A stretch of DNA of 64,000 nucleotides from JANPCX01 sp031431125 (lineage in GTDB: Bacteria; Pseudomonadota; Gammaproteobacteria; Burkholderiales; Burkholderiaceae_C), in NCBI GenBank assembly GCA_031431125.1, contig JANPCX010000040.1:50576-114575 (forward strand). The letters are read 5' to 3'. Within the stretch, counting starts at the first letter, position 1, and every line of letters starts with the position of its first letter. A model generated the notes under the pieces. The model ran no database searches and was not told where the DNA came from. It saw nothing but the letters and a program-made list of their open reading frames with translations. Positions 16,393 through 25,464 of the stretch are shown one piece after another. The position numbers and the translations under genes were made by a program.

Positions 16393-17547
16393 ATGCAGGA
16401 GCTGTACATCGGACTGATGTCTGGCACTTCCATGGATGGTGTCGATGCAGTGCTGGTGCAAATCACCCCCCCGTCAAAGCAAGCCGGTGCCGGAACATCT
16501 TCGCCCCTCGCCGTCATCGGCCATGTGCACCGTCCCTACAACGCCATGCTGGTGAACGAGCTGCTGTCGCTCAACCGCACAGGCGACGACGAGTTGCACC
16601 GCGCCGCCTTGGCCGCCAACGCCGTGTCCCGGGTTTATGCACAGGCCGTCCTCGGTCTCCTACAAGACACGGGGATCAAGCCTGAGCAGATCACTGCCAT
16701 TGCAAGCCACGGACAAACAGTACGCCACCTACCTCGTCTTGCAGATGGTTCTTTGGGCTACACGCTGCAATTGAACCAACCAGCCTTGCTGGCCGAGTGG
16801 TGCGGCATCGACGTGATCGCTGATTTCCGCAGCCGAGATGTGGCCGCTGGCGGGCAAGGCGCGCCCCTGGTGCCCGCCTTCCATCATGCGCTCTTCGCGG
16901 AGCCCGGCGTGGACCGTGCCGTGCTGAACGTCGGAGGCATCAGCAACCTGAGTTTGCTCAAGCGCGACGGCACTTGTTTGGGCCTGGATTGCGGGCCCGG
17001 CAATGTGCTGATGGACCATTGGTGCCAACAACACACCGGTGCGCCCTACGATGACGCAGGTCGCTGGGCTGCACAGGGTCAGGTCAATCAAGCGTTGCTG
17101 GATATTTTCCTCAGCGAACCTTACTTTGCGCGGCCAGCCCCCAAAAGTACCGGTCGAGATCTGTTCAATAGCGAGTGGCTGCATCAGAAGCTGACAGCTG
17201 CGGGCCCCGTCGGGTCGGTGCCCGCAAGTGATGTCCAAGCGACCCTGTTGGCCCTGACCGCACGATCCATCACCCATGAATTGCGGCACGCCATGAACGA
17301 GGTTCAAGCCCTCTATGTTTGCGGCGGTGGCGCATACAACAAGGCATTGATGTCTGCGCTGACCCAAGCGCTTCCCGGCACCCGCGTCGAAACGACCGCC
17401 GCACTGGGTTTGCCCCCAGAACAAGTCGAAGCCGCGGCTTTTGCGTGGCTGGCCTGGGCACATCAACACCGGATACCGGGCAATGTGCCCGCCGTGACTG
17501 GGGCGAAGGGACCGCGTGTGCTCGGAGCGCTGTATCCGGCGCGTTGA
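16393..17547 (+). CDS. anmK: Anhydro-N-acetylmuramic acid kinase
   Basis: A 384-residue cytoplasmic kinase that phosphorylates and opens 1,6-anhydroMurNAc from recycled peptidoglycan, giving MurNAc-6-phosphate. Hallmarks are YIGLMSGTSMDGVDAV at the N-terminus, ASHGQTVRH, VADFRSRDVAAGGQGAPLVP-type loop, NVGGISNLS and GLDCGPGN. ATG 16393 starts three residues before the conserved core; an in-frame TTG at 16348 would add 15 residues and cannot be excluded. Downstream of the M23 peptidase. Confidence 0.95.
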   Translation: MQELYIGLMSGTSMDGVDAVLVQITPPSKQAGAGTSSPLAVIGHVHRPYNAMLVNELLSLNRTGDDELHRAALAANAVSRVYAQAVLGLLQDTGIKPEQITAIASHGQTVRHLPRLADGSLGYTLQLNQPALLAEWCGIDVIADFRSRDVAAGGQGAPLVPAFHHALFAEPGVDRAVLNVGGISNLSLLKRDGTCLGLDCGPGNVLMDHWCQQHTGAPYDDAGRWAAQGQVNQALLDIFLSEPYFARPAPKSTGRDLFNSEWLHQKLTAAGPVGSVPASDVQATLLALTARSITHELRHAMNEVQALYVCGGGAYNKALMSALTQALPGTRVETTAALGLPPEQVEAAAFAWLAWAHQHRIPGNVPAVTGAKGPRVLGALYPAR

Positions 17548-17570
17548 TCACACACAGGCACCACCAATAC

Positions 17571-17598
17571 AAAGGCCACCTTGCGGTGGCCTTTTTTT
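17571..17598. terminator. Bidirectional Rho-independent terminator
   Basis: AAAGGCCACC and GGTGGCCTTT form a 10-bp stem with a TTGC loop and a T-run. It lies between convergent anmK and erpA. The stem sequence is nearly the same as the terminator at 9709-9735. Confidence 0.88.
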
Positions 17599-17610
17599 AA
17601 GCGTGAAGAC

Positions 17611-17991
17611 TCAGACGGAAAAACTTGAACCACAACCACAGGTCGTGGTGGCATTGGGGTTTTTGATGACGAACTGTGCGCCTTGTAGATCGTCTTTGTA
17701 GTCGATCTCGGCACCGGCCAGGTACTGCAAGCTCATCGCATCGATGAGGAGTGTGACGCCGTTCTTGTTCATTTGGGTATCGTCTTCGTTGACGATCTCG
17801 TCAAAGGTGAAACCGTACTGAAAACCTGAACAGCCGCCGCCCTGCACAAAAACCCGCAGCTTCAGTTCGGGGTTCCCCTCTTCATCAACCAGCTCTTTCA
17901 CTTTGGAGGCGGCACTGTCGGTGAACACCAACGGCACCGGTGGTGCAATCTCCGTGTTCGGTGTGGAGGTTTGTTGTGCAAGTGCGCTCAT
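17611..17991 (-). CDS. erpA: Iron-sulfur cluster insertion protein ErpA
   Basis: A 126-residue A-type carrier that passes [Fe-S] clusters to apo-proteins. The three cluster cysteines are in GGGCSGFQYGF and TTCGCGSSF at the C-terminus. The N-terminal ~15 residues are a variable extension. First of a minus-strand series erpA - bactofilin - DUF6776-like in map order, though transcribed after them. Full length. Confidence 0.95.
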   Translation of the reverse strand: MSALAQQTSTPNTEIAPPVPLVFTDSAASKVKELVDEEGNPELKLRVFVQGGGCSGFQYGFTFDEIVNEDDTQMNKNGVTLLIDAMSLQYLAGAEIDYKDDLQGAQFVIKNPNATTTCGCGSSFSV

Positions 17992-18038
17992 GGCATTTCC
18001 TTCAATTCAAGTCTTTAACGATTCTGTTCACGGTTCAA

Positions 18039-18437
18039 TCAAACATCAGCCGCAGATGCAGCCAACTTCAGCACGGGGGCGGCATCAGCCTTGATGGGGT
18101 GCACCTCACCATCAATGGAGGCACCTTGGTGCATTTCAAGCACGCCATAGCTGATATTTCCAATAACCCGGGCTTTGGGCTGCAACTCCAACAGCTCGTC
18201 GGAATGCACCGGGCCCACCACCTCGCCACTGATGATCACATGCCCGGCCATGACCTTGCCGGTAACGCGGGCATTTTCGCTGATCACCAAGATGCTGGCA
18301 CCGTCTCCCACCGCGGTCACATCGCCATTGACATGGCCATCAATGCGCATGCCCTCGGAAAACTTCAGTGCCCCTTCGATCACAGTTCCTTCACCAATCA
18401 AGGTACGAATCGGTGGTTGTTTTTTCTTATTGAACAT
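18039..18437 (-). CDS. Bactofilin family polymer-forming cytoskeletal protein
   Basis: A 132-residue protein with the right-handed beta-helix repeats of bactofilins: TLIGEGTVIEGALKFSEGMRIDGHVNGDV, VTGKVMAGHVIISGEVVG and ARVIGNISYGVLEMHQGA. A short polar N-terminus MFNKKKQPP precedes the core. Bactofilins self-assemble without nucleotide and position cell-wall or polar proteins. It lies between a membrane-anchored coiled-coil protein (18514-19236) and erpA on the same strand, which suggests a localisation partner. Confidence 0.9.
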   Translation of the reverse strand: MFNKKKQPPIRTLIGEGTVIEGALKFSEGMRIDGHVNGDVTAVGDGASILVISENARVTGKVMAGHVIISGEVVGPVHSDELLELQPKARVIGNISYGVLEMHQGASIDGEVHPIKADAAPVLKLAASAADV

Positions 18438-18513
18438 GTGCGCACCTATGGAGTTGTCTGACTCAGAGGTTGAGAATTATTTCAACGGGCATGAACAACA
18501 TATGCCCAGCCTC

Positions 18514-19236
18514 TCAGAGTTTTGTGGTTTGGCTCGCCTTGACCGCACCCTGCGCGTCAAGCACCTTGACAGTCACGCTTTTTACCACGGCAACGGCGGG
18601 AAATTCAATCATTCCCTCCAGTCGCAAATACTGCTTGAGAACAAAGTTCGTTTTGGTCGGCGGCGGAACCCAGGTCCAGGGCTTGCCATCGAGCTGGCCA
18701 GCGAGGGTGAGTTCGTAGCGTCCTTGAAACTCAGGCAAGGTTTTTCCAAGTTGCATCAACAGCAATTGAAACCTCATCTGACCTGGCGCTTGTGGCTCAA
18801 GCTGCAGTCCACGAACTGAGATTCCTTGGTTGTCTGATCCGCTGGAATTCGCGGGCATCAACCGTTCGAAAAACCCTAAATCGGCCTTCAAGGCCATGAC
18901 CTCGGTTTGCGACGCCTTGAGCTGCTGCACCAAGCTGTCGTAGGAGGCCTGATCTGTTTTCCACTTGCTTTCAGCAATGTTGGCAGATGACACCGCGGCA
19001 TCACGCTCGGCCTTGAGCTTGTCAGCTTGAGATCGCAGCTCCAGCAACTCCGCCTTGGCGTTGCGATCCAGGCCCGCGATCTCCTTGCCAAATTCAAACG
19101 CCCACAAGGCCAAAGCCGCAGAAAAGCCAAGCATCAAGGCCAGGGCCACCCAGCGCAACGGCCAAGGCAGATGACTGCGCACGATCATCCGAGGTGCGCT
19201 CACTGACAGTCGCCGTCGCAGTAGTTTCCAGCGCAT
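18514..19236 (-). CDS. Membrane-anchored coiled-coil protein, DUF6776-like
   Basis: A 240-residue protein with a basic N-terminus, one membrane segment (about 28-48, LRWVALALMLGFSAALALWAF), a coiled coil (about 55-115, LLELRSQADKLKAERDAAV and following) and a C-terminal beta-rich domain with FELTLAGQ-like strands (RYELTLAGQLDGKPWTWV). I assign it to DUF6776 from memory of the pattern. The topology suggests a periplasmic coiled coil anchored in the inner membrane. It is 76 nt upstream of the bactofilin gene, so it may be a membrane partner of the filament. Confidence 0.7.
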   Translation of the reverse strand: MRWKLLRRRLSVSAPRMIVRSHLPWPLRWVALALMLGFSAALALWAFEFGKEIAGLDRNAKAELLELRSQADKLKAERDAAVSSANIAESKWKTDQASYDSLVQQLKASQTEVMALKADLGFFERLMPANSSGSDNQGISVRGLQLEPQAPGQMRFQLLLMQLGKTLPEFQGRYELTLAGQLDGKPWTWVPPPTKTNFVLKQYLRLEGMIEFPAVAVVKSVTVKVLDAQGAVKASQTTKL

Positions 19237-19261
19237 GGTTTAGAAGGAAAACCTGACGTTC

Positions 19262-19291
19262 AAACAAAACAGGCCGCAATAAAGCGGCCTG
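19262..19291 (-). terminator. Rho-independent terminator of the rplM-rpsI operon
   Basis: On the minus strand CAGGCCGC, a TTTATT loop and GCGGCCTG form an 8-bp stem followed by TTTTGTTT. It sits 41 nt past the rpsI stop and before the next minus-strand gene. Confidence 0.85.
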
Positions 19292-19331
19292 TCGTGATGT
19301 GCTGCAAGAGCTTCTTTCGCGCGTTAGGAAA

Positions 19332-19724
19332 TTAGCGCTTGCTGAACTGCTTACGACGACGAGCGCCGTGGAAACCAACCTTCTTACGCTCAACTTCACG
19401 CGCATCACGCGTGACAAAACCAGCGTGTTTCAGTGGTGGCTTCAGTGCCGCGTCATAGTCGATCAATGCGCGGGTGATGCCATGACGAACTGCACCGGCT
19501 TGGCCCGATTCGCCGCCGCCATGCACATTGACTTTGACATCAAATGCCGCTTCGTTGGAGGTCAGCATCAAAGGCTGCTTCACCACCATGATCGAGGTTT
19601 GACGACCAAAATACTGCTCAACGGGTTTGCCGTTGACAATGATTTGACCCGTGCCCTTTTTGATGAACACACGCGCGACCGACGATTTGCGCCGACCCGT
19701 TCCGTAATTCCAATTTCCAATCAT
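19332..19724 (-). CDS. rpsI: 30S ribosomal protein S9
   Basis: A 130-residue ribosomal protein of the small-subunit head; its C-terminal tail reaches the P-site tRNA. Conserved YGTGRRKSSVARVF, GGGESGQAGAVRHGITRAL and the basic end RRRKQFSKR are present. Two adjacent ATGs exist; the second (19724) gives MIGNWNYGTG, matching the family start in this group. It is 9 nt downstream of rplM, the standard pair. Confidence 0.97.
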   Translation of the reverse strand: MIGNWNYGTGRRKSSVARVFIKKGTGQIIVNGKPVEQYFGRQTSIMVVKQPLMLTSNEAAFDVKVNVHGGGESGQAGAVRHGITRALIDYDAALKPPLKHAGFVTRDAREVERKKVGFHGARRRKQFSKR

Positions 19725-19733
19725 CACGGTTCC

Positions 19734-20162
19734 TTAGATGTCCAGCACTTTGGGCTGCTGAGCCGTATGCGGATGCGAGGCACCGGCATAAACCTTCAGC
19801 TTCTTGATCATGGCGTAACCCAGCGGACCCTTGGGGAGCATGCCTTTGACGGCTTTCTCAATCGCACGGGTAGGGTGCTTGGCTTGCATGTCTTTGAACT
19901 TGGTGGCATGGATGCCACCAGGATGACCAGAGTGACAGTAGTACACCTTGTCATTGGCTTTGTTGCCAGTCACGCGGATTTTGTCGGAGTTAACGATGAC
20001 GATGAAGTCGCCGGTGTCGACGTGAGGCGTGTAAATGGCTTTGTGTTTGCCGCGCAAGCGGAGGGCGACTTCACTGGCCACCCGTCCGAGAACCTTATCG
20101 GTCGCGTCAATCACAAACCACTCATGCGTCACTTCGGCCGGTTTGGCGCTGAAGGTTTTCAT
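19734..20162 (-). CDS. rplM: 50S ribosomal protein L13
   Basis: A 142-residue large-subunit protein, an early assembly protein of 23S rRNA. MKTFSAKPAEVTHEWFVIDA, LGRVASEVALRLRGKHK, YYCHSGHPGG and GMLPKGPLGYAM are characteristic. It leads the rplM-rpsI operon, with a leader of about 145 nt if the -10 box at 20314-20319 is used. Confidence 0.98.
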   Translation of the reverse strand: MKTFSAKPAEVTHEWFVIDATDKVLGRVASEVALRLRGKHKAIYTPHVDTGDFIVIVNSDKIRVTGNKANDKVYYCHSGHPGGIHATKFKDMQAKHPTRAIEKAVKGMLPKGPLGYAMIKKLKVYAGASHPHTAQQPKVLDI

Positions 20163-20501
20163 GGTGTTTCGATGAGTTAATTTTGTCCTGTACCACTGAA
20201 CTGCACACGGTCGGTACCGCTTCTTAAGGATGGCGGCCTCTTAGGTGGCAATACAGTGACGCAACAACTCGTCGCTGCTGCAGCTCCCCCGGACACATCA
20301 GGGAGAACCCAGAATTATATCAGCTTCGCCGCCAAAAATGCCACTCGGCAGTTTCCTTGGGCCTTCGAGCGGTGCCGCGCCGCAGACCATCGCGTGGTGA
20401 CGACCGCCAATACGCTTCGAAGCGAGAGCACATTAGTGGCGTCAGCCTAGGGTAAACCCGATATGATGCAGCAACCCAGGCATTGCCGGAGTAACTACCC
20501 C
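20163..20501. other. Divergent intergenic region between rplM and the acetyltransferase gene
   Basis: This 339-bp stretch contains no convincing gene. It holds the untranslated leader and promoter of rplM-rpsI on the minus strand and the upstream region of the gene at 20502 on the plus strand. A perfect TATAAT is present on the minus strand at 20314-20319. Confidence 0.7.
20314..20319 (-). promoter_or_regulatory. Probable -10 box of the rplM-rpsI promoter
   Basis: On the minus strand the sequence reads TGATATAATTC, a perfect TATAAT. The region 17-18 nt upstream (TGGCAT) is only a weak -35. Transcription would start about 145 nt before rplM, leaving room for leader regulation. Confidence 0.45.
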
Positions 20502-21326
20502 ATGGAAACACCAAGCCGCCACGCGCCATCCGATTTGGTTGCTGAATTTGAACCGCTCCAAGCCGAGGACAGCGATGCCGTCAGTCCACAGCCCAAGGAC
20601 GGCCCGACCCCGCCGCCCAAGAAGGCGCCGCTGTACGAACGTTTGTGGACCTGGGTTCCGATACGGGCATTGGCACCGCGCCACCGTGATCGTATTGCGC
20701 AGCACCTGCTAAGCCTGCCGGCACACGATCTTTATTTGCGCTTTGGATACATCGCGAGCCCAGCCCAAGTTCGCAAGTACGTAGACATGCTGGACTTTGA
20801 ACGCGACGAGGTATTTGGGATTTTCAATCGACACCTGGCATTGATTGCCATGGCTCATCTGGCCTACCCACCCTCCAGTGCGGGACATGTGACCAACCGA
20901 ATGGCGGAGTTCGGGGTTTCGGTGTTGCCGAGCAAACGCGGGCGAGGCTACGGAAGCCAGCTATTTGATCACGCCGTCTTGCACGCCCGCAACCGCAATG
21001 TGGACGCTCTCTTCATACACGCGCTGTCGGAAAACGACGCCATGCTGAAAATTGCCCGTCGTTCGGGTGCGGTGGTCAAGCGGCAGGCCAATGAGAGCGA
21101 AGCATGGCTGGCGCTCCCCGATGACAACTTGGCATCACATCTCGAAGAGGCCTTGGTGGATCAAGCAGCCGAGCTGAACTACCAGTTCAAGGCGCAGGCC
21201 AAAGGCTTGCAAGACCTGTTGGGATCGGCATGGGGTGTGACGCATGACGACACCCCCGGCGTCCCGACAGACCTCAGTGGCTTGCACCAACCCGACCGTC
21301 TTGGCTCAAATGACAAGAAAGCCTGA
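20502..21326 (+). CDS. GNAT-family N-acetyltransferase
   Basis: A 274-residue protein with a proline- and acid-rich N-terminal extension (about 1-45), then a GNAT fold. The acetyl-CoA binding motif is VSVLPSKRGRGYGSQLF (about 145-161), followed by ALSENDAMLKIARRSGA, the usual alpha4/beta7 segment. The acceptor is not predictable. ATG 20502 is preceded by GGAG at about 10 nt spacing; an upstream ATG at 20463 is possible. It stands alone, divergent from rplM. Confidence 0.85.
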   Translation: METPSRHAPSDLVAEFEPLQAEDSDAVSPQPKDGPTPPPKKAPLYERLWTWVPIRALAPRHRDRIAQHLLSLPAHDLYLRFGYIASPAQVRKYVDMLDFERDEVFGIFNRHLALIAMAHLAYPPSSAGHVTNRMAEFGVSVLPSKRGRGYGSQLFDHAVLHARNRNVDALFIHALSENDAMLKIARRSGAVVKRQANESEAWLALPDDNLASHLEEALVDQAAELNYQFKAQAKGLQDLLGSAWGVTHDDTPGVPTDLSGLHQPDRLGSNDKKA

Positions 21327-21534
21327 CCGCTCCCTACTCAGAAACGAGGGCTTGATTCCCGCTGTTTGGCCTCAATCACCTCGCTTAGGGGGATGTTTTC
21401 CGGGACCAGACCAAGTAACATATTGTCACGTTAGGTGAACCAATGCCCGCAAGCAAAGTTTGTGATCACTGCGAAGCTATGAGACAGTCTCTAACGCTTT
21501 CCATTTTGATTAATTGCAGTACCGCCCCCCGTAG

Positions 21535-22347
21535 ATGAGTAATTCGACCTGGATCTTGGCTGGCGCAGCAATCTGTTTGCTGATGATGGCCGTCACCTAC
21601 TGGGGCCTCATGGGCCGGCGCAAACAGCCGCTGCCGCTGCCCACCGATTGGGCCCTGACGCCGCGGCCCGTGTTCAACACCAACGAGCGCCGCGCCTACC
21701 GTCTGCTGCGGGACGCACTTCCCCAGCATGTCATTCTCTCCAAGCTGCCCTTGGTTCGTTTTTGCCAGCCTGTGGATACCAGCCAAACCCGATACTGGTA
21801 CGACCTGCTTGGCGCCATTCACGTCGGTTTTGCGATTTGCAGTGCCAACGGGCGCGTCTTGGCGGCCATCGACTTGGAGTTGGATCGCGGCACCTCGCGC
21901 CGCATCATTCAGATCAAACAGTCTGTGCTGGCGGCGTGCCGAATTCAGTATCTGCGCTGCCCCCCCGACCAGCTACCGTCCTTGGACGAGCTGCACCAGC
22001 TGGTGCCGCAACAGGCGGGCACAGCGCCGCTCAGTCCAGCACAAAGCCTGCCTGTTCCGGCTGGTTTGAGCCAAGCCCGTGAATCCTTGGTGACAGCGGT
22101 GGCCTCGCGCAGAGCACAGCGCACCCATTTGTGGCAGGACACCAACGCCTTCCAAGACTCTTTCTTTGCACCCGACAGTCGTTTCGACAGCTTGCGCGGT
22201 CTGGAATTCGCTGCTGAAGACCCTCCAGAAGAAGCGATGCAACACACCGCACCGCCACGCGACCAACGCCCCCACTACCGTGACGACGACGTCGCGGGCG
22301 TGGTCGACGACATGCCAGGCAGCAAACCCCAGTTACGCGGCGCTTGA
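21535..22347 (+). CDS. DUF2726 domain-containing membrane-anchored protein
   Basis: A 270-residue protein with an N-terminal membrane helix (about 6-27, ILAGAAICLLMMAVTYW), then a domain of the DUF2726 type: NTNERRAYRLLRDALPQHVILSKLPLVRF and GFAICSANGRVLAAIDLEL. This fold resembles restriction-endonuclease-like domains, with the D-LEL strand at the expected place; activity is unproven. The last ~100 residues are low-complexity and acidic. It is 54 nt upstream of srkA on the same strand. Confidence 0.75.
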   Translation: MSNSTWILAGAAICLLMMAVTYWGLMGRRKQPLPLPTDWALTPRPVFNTNERRAYRLLRDALPQHVILSKLPLVRFCQPVDTSQTRYWYDLLGAIHVGFAICSANGRVLAAIDLELDRGTSRRIIQIKQSVLAACRIQYLRCPPDQLPSLDELHQLVPQQAGTAPLSPAQSLPVPAGLSQARESLVTAVASRRAQRTHLWQDTNAFQDSFFAPDSRFDSLRGLEFAAEDPPEEAMQHTAPPRDQRPHYRDDDVAGVVDDMPGSKPQLRGA

Positions 22348-22401
22348 GTGCGCTCCTTGCAGCTTGGGCAGGGTTCAGAAATAGCGGGATAGCATCGGGC
22401 C

Positions 22402-23478
22402 ATGCCCAATGAAACGACGCCCGCCGCGACACGGCACCCAGAAAGTTTGGACAACCACACACCCTACGAGGGGCTGACGCCAGACGTCGTGCTCGACGCT
22501 TTGGCTGAAGTAGGCTGTTTTGGTGATGGCCGACTGATCCAACTCAATTCGTATGAGAACCGTGTCTTTCAAGTGTTCTTGGAAGACAAGTCCGTCGTCG
22601 TGGCCAAGTTTTACAGGCCTAACCGCTGGTCAGACGCACAAATTCTGGAAGAACACGCTTACGCTCAAGAGCTGGCCGAGCAAGACATCCCTGTGATCGC
22701 GCCGCTCGTGCTGACACCCGCAGCCCAGGCTGCCGGCGCAACGACGGTGTCAACTGGGCCCAATACCTTGGCGACCGTGCGCACCGCTGCTGGGCCGCAT
22801 CGGTTTTCTCTCAGCCCACGTCGATCCGGTCGATCTCCGGAGCTGGAAGATCCTCAGGTGTTGGAATGGATAGGCCGCTTCATCGGACGCATGCACGCCG
22901 TCGGCCGCAAGCAGCCGTTCAAGCACCGTCGCACGCTGACCGTGGCGGAGTTTGGACTGGCCTCACGCGACTACCTGCTGGCTCACAACGTGGTGTCACC
23001 CGAATGGCAAGAACAGTGGACCACTTTGGTCAACCAAGTCCTCCAGCTCACTCAAGAACGTTTCGACGAACTGCAAAGCGCAGGCAGTGCAGCAGCCATT
23101 CGATTGCATGGCGATTGCCATGTCGGCAATGTGCTGTGGACTGAAAGCGGGCCACACTTCGTGGACCTCGACGATGCGGTGATGGGTCCTTCAGTGCAAG
23201 ACCTGTGGATGCTGCTCTCGGGTGATCCGCAAGCCGCCAAAGGCCAGCTGCGCGCGCTGCTGGCCGGTTATGAGCAGTTCATGGACTTTGACGACCGCGA
23301 GCTTTCGTTGATTGAACCACTGCGCAGCCTGCGCATCATTCATTACAGCGCCTGGCTGGCACGCCGCTGGAGTGACCCTGCTTTCCCAGCCGCTTTCCCG
23401 TGGTTCGGTACTTCCGCCTACTGGTCCGAACAGATCACCCAGTTGCAGGATCAGTTGGATGCGATGCAAGGGGCTTGA
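22402..23478 (+). CDS. srkA: Stress response serine/threonine kinase SrkA (YihE/RdoA)
   Basis: A 358-residue aminoglycoside-phosphotransferase-fold kinase. The N-lobe has LNSYENRVFQV and VVAKFYRPNRW (ATP lysine); the catalytic loop is RLHGDCHVGNVLW and the metal-binding segment FVDLDDAVMGPSVQDLWML. SrkA is known in Escherichia coli to counter stress-induced cell death and affect Cpx signalling. Here its partner gene dsbA is absent; it follows a DUF2726 gene. Full length plus a short N-terminal extension of about 18 residues. Confidence 0.92.
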   Translation: MPNETTPAATRHPESLDNHTPYEGLTPDVVLDALAEVGCFGDGRLIQLNSYENRVFQVFLEDKSVVVAKFYRPNRWSDAQILEEHAYAQELAEQDIPVIAPLVLTPAAQAAGATTVSTGPNTLATVRTAAGPHRFSLSPRRSGRSPELEDPQVLEWIGRFIGRMHAVGRKQPFKHRRTLTVAEFGLASRDYLLAHNVVSPEWQEQWTTLVNQVLQLTQERFDELQSAGSAAAIRLHGDCHVGNVLWTESGPHFVDLDDAVMGPSVQDLWMLLSGDPQAAKGQLRALLAGYEQFMDFDDRELSLIEPLRSLRIIHYSAWLARRWSDPAFPAAFPWFGTSAYWSEQITQLQDQLDAMQGA

Positions 23479-23501
23479 GCCCTTGCATCACAACTGGCCC
23501 A

Positions 23502-25385
23502 TCAAGCCGCCAACAACAGCTCATTCACCCGCTTCACATACGCCGCTGGGTCTTCGAGTTGCCCGCCTTCGGCGAGCAAGGCTTGGTCGAACAAGATGTG
23601 GGCCAAGGCATCGAACTGGTCGGACTTCTCCAAACGTTTGACCAGGGCGTGCTCGGTGTTCACTTCCAGGATGGGCTGTGCCTTGGGTGCGTCTTGCCCG
23701 GCCTGTTTCAGCATGCGCGCCAGGTGGCCGCTCATATCACCTTCTTCCATCACCAAACAGGCGGGTGAATCGACCAAACGGGTGGTGATGCGCACGTCTT
23801 TGGCGCGGTCTTTGAGAGTTTCTTTCAAACGGTCGAGTACGGGTTTGAAAGCGGTCGCGGCTTCTTCGGCTTGTTTTTTCTCGTCTTCGTCTTGCAGCTT
23901 GCCCAGGTCGACAGCGCCCTTGGCCACGCTTTGCAGGGGGTGGCCATCGAACTCGTAGAGGTGGCTGAGTAACCACTCGTCCACGCGGTCGATCAGCAGC
24001 AGCACCTCGATGCCTTTTTTGCGGAAGACCTCTAACTGGGGACTGCTCTTGGCCGCGGCCAGGCTGTCGGCGGTGATGACGTAGACGGCGTCTTGGCCTT
24101 CCTTCATGCGCTGGACGTAGTCGGTGAGCGAGACGCCCTCATCAGCGTGGGTGGACGCAAACCGGAACAGTTTGGACAGCCGTTCGCGGTTGGAAAAGTC
24201 TTCGCCTATGCCTTCTTTGAGCACACTGCCAAAATCTTTCCAGAACTTGGCGTACTTCTCCCGGTCGGCTGCGTCTTCACTGTCGGCCAGTGATTCGAGC
24301 ATGCTCAAGACACGTTTGGTCGAGCCTTCACGGATGGCTTTCACGTCGCGGCTTTCTTGCAGCAGCTCGCGGCTCACGTTCAGCGGCAAGTCGCTGCTGT
24401 CGATCACCCCTTTGACGAAACGCAGGTAGACGGGCATCAGCGCCTCGGCATCGTCCATGATGAAGACACGTTTCACATACAACTTCACACCGCCGCGTTT
24501 GTCACGGTTCCACAAGTCCATGGGCGCTTTGGCGGGAACGTAGAGCAGTTGGGTGTATTCGCTGCGGCCTTCCACTCGGTTGTGGGTAGTGGCCAAGGGC
24601 GCCTCCGTGTCGAAGCTGATTTGTTTGTAGAACTCGTCGTATTGCTCTGGGGTGATGTCGCTCTTGGCGCGGGTCCACAGGGCCGCTGCTTTGTTGACCG
24701 GTGTCCACTCTTCTTGTTTGACCTGCTTTTGCGCCTCGGCGTCCCATTCTTCTTTTTGCATCAAGATGGGCAGCGAGATGTGGTCGGAGTATTTGCTGAT
24801 GATGCTGCGCAGTTTCCAGCCGCTCAAATACTCTTCTTCGCCGTCGCGCAAATGCAAAATCACGCTGGTACCGCGCGCGGCACGGGTGATGGTTTCCAAC
24901 TCGTACTCGCCGGCGCCTTCGGAACTCCAGCGCACGCCCTCTTCGGGCTGCAAACCGGCGCGGCGCGACTCCACGGTGATGCGGTCGGCCACGATGAAGC
25001 CGCTGTAAAAACCCACGCCAAATTGGCCGATCAGTTGGGCGTCTTTTTTCTTGTCACCTTCCAGCGCCGCCATGAACTCACGTGTGCCGCTCTTGGCAAT
25101 GGTGCCCAAATTGGATGCCGCTTCCTCGCTGGACAGGCCGATGCCGTTGTCCGTGATGGTCAGCGTTTTAGTCTCGGCATCAAAACTCACCCGCACTTCC
25201 AGGTTGGGCGTGTCTTCAAACAACTCGGCGCGGTTCAGCGCCTCAAAACGCAGCTTGTCGCAGGCATCCGACGCGTTGGACACCAACTCGCGCAAGAAAA
25301 TTTCCTTGTTCGAGTAGAGCGCATGCGTCACCAGGTGCAGGATTTGTTTGACTTCGGCTTGGAAGGAATGGGTTTGTTTGGTCAT
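23502..25385 (-). CDS. htpG: Molecular chaperone HtpG (Hsp90)
   Basis: A 627-residue cytosolic Hsp90. The N-terminal ATPase domain shows SNASDACDKLRFEAL, ITDNGIGLSSEE, GTIAKSGTREF and IGQFGVGFYSGFIVAD; the middle domain has the catalytic-loop region DLPLNVSRELLQE (arginine in SRE); the C-terminal dimerisation region is complete. Start MTKQTHSFQAEVKQILHLV at 25385 matches the family; the open frame runs upstream without support. A sigma32-like promoter lies at 25465-25495. Confidence 0.97.
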   Translation of the reverse strand: MTKQTHSFQAEVKQILHLVTHALYSNKEIFLRELVSNASDACDKLRFEALNRAELFEDTPNLEVRVSFDAETKTLTITDNGIGLSSEEAASNLGTIAKSGTREFMAALEGDKKKDAQLIGQFGVGFYSGFIVADRITVESRRAGLQPEEGVRWSSEGAGEYELETITRAARGTSVILHLRDGEEEYLSGWKLRSIISKYSDHISLPILMQKEEWDAEAQKQVKQEEWTPVNKAAALWTRAKSDITPEQYDEFYKQISFDTEAPLATTHNRVEGRSEYTQLLYVPAKAPMDLWNRDKRGGVKLYVKRVFIMDDAEALMPVYLRFVKGVIDSSDLPLNVSRELLQESRDVKAIREGSTKRVLSMLESLADSEDAADREKYAKFWKDFGSVLKEGIGEDFSNRERLSKLFRFASTHADEGVSLTDYVQRMKEGQDAVYVITADSLAAAKSSPQLEVFRKKGIEVLLLIDRVDEWLLSHLYEFDGHPLQSVAKGAVDLGKLQDEDEKKQAEEAATAFKPVLDRLKETLKDRAKDVRITTRLVDSPACLVMEEGDMSGHLARMLKQAGQDAPKAQPILEVNTEHALVKRLEKSDQFDALAHILFDQALLAEGGQLEDPAAYVKRVNELLLAA

Positions 25386-25464
25386 GGTGGGCAACAGATG
25401 TGAATTCAAAACTGGGTTGGTGCAAAACCGACTCAACCTTTACGGTCACCGGGCGCAGCCGTTG

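Noticed and set aside
24357..25403. Plus-strand 348-codon frame opposite htpG
   Set aside because: Exact shadow of the conserved chaperone gene, no motifs.
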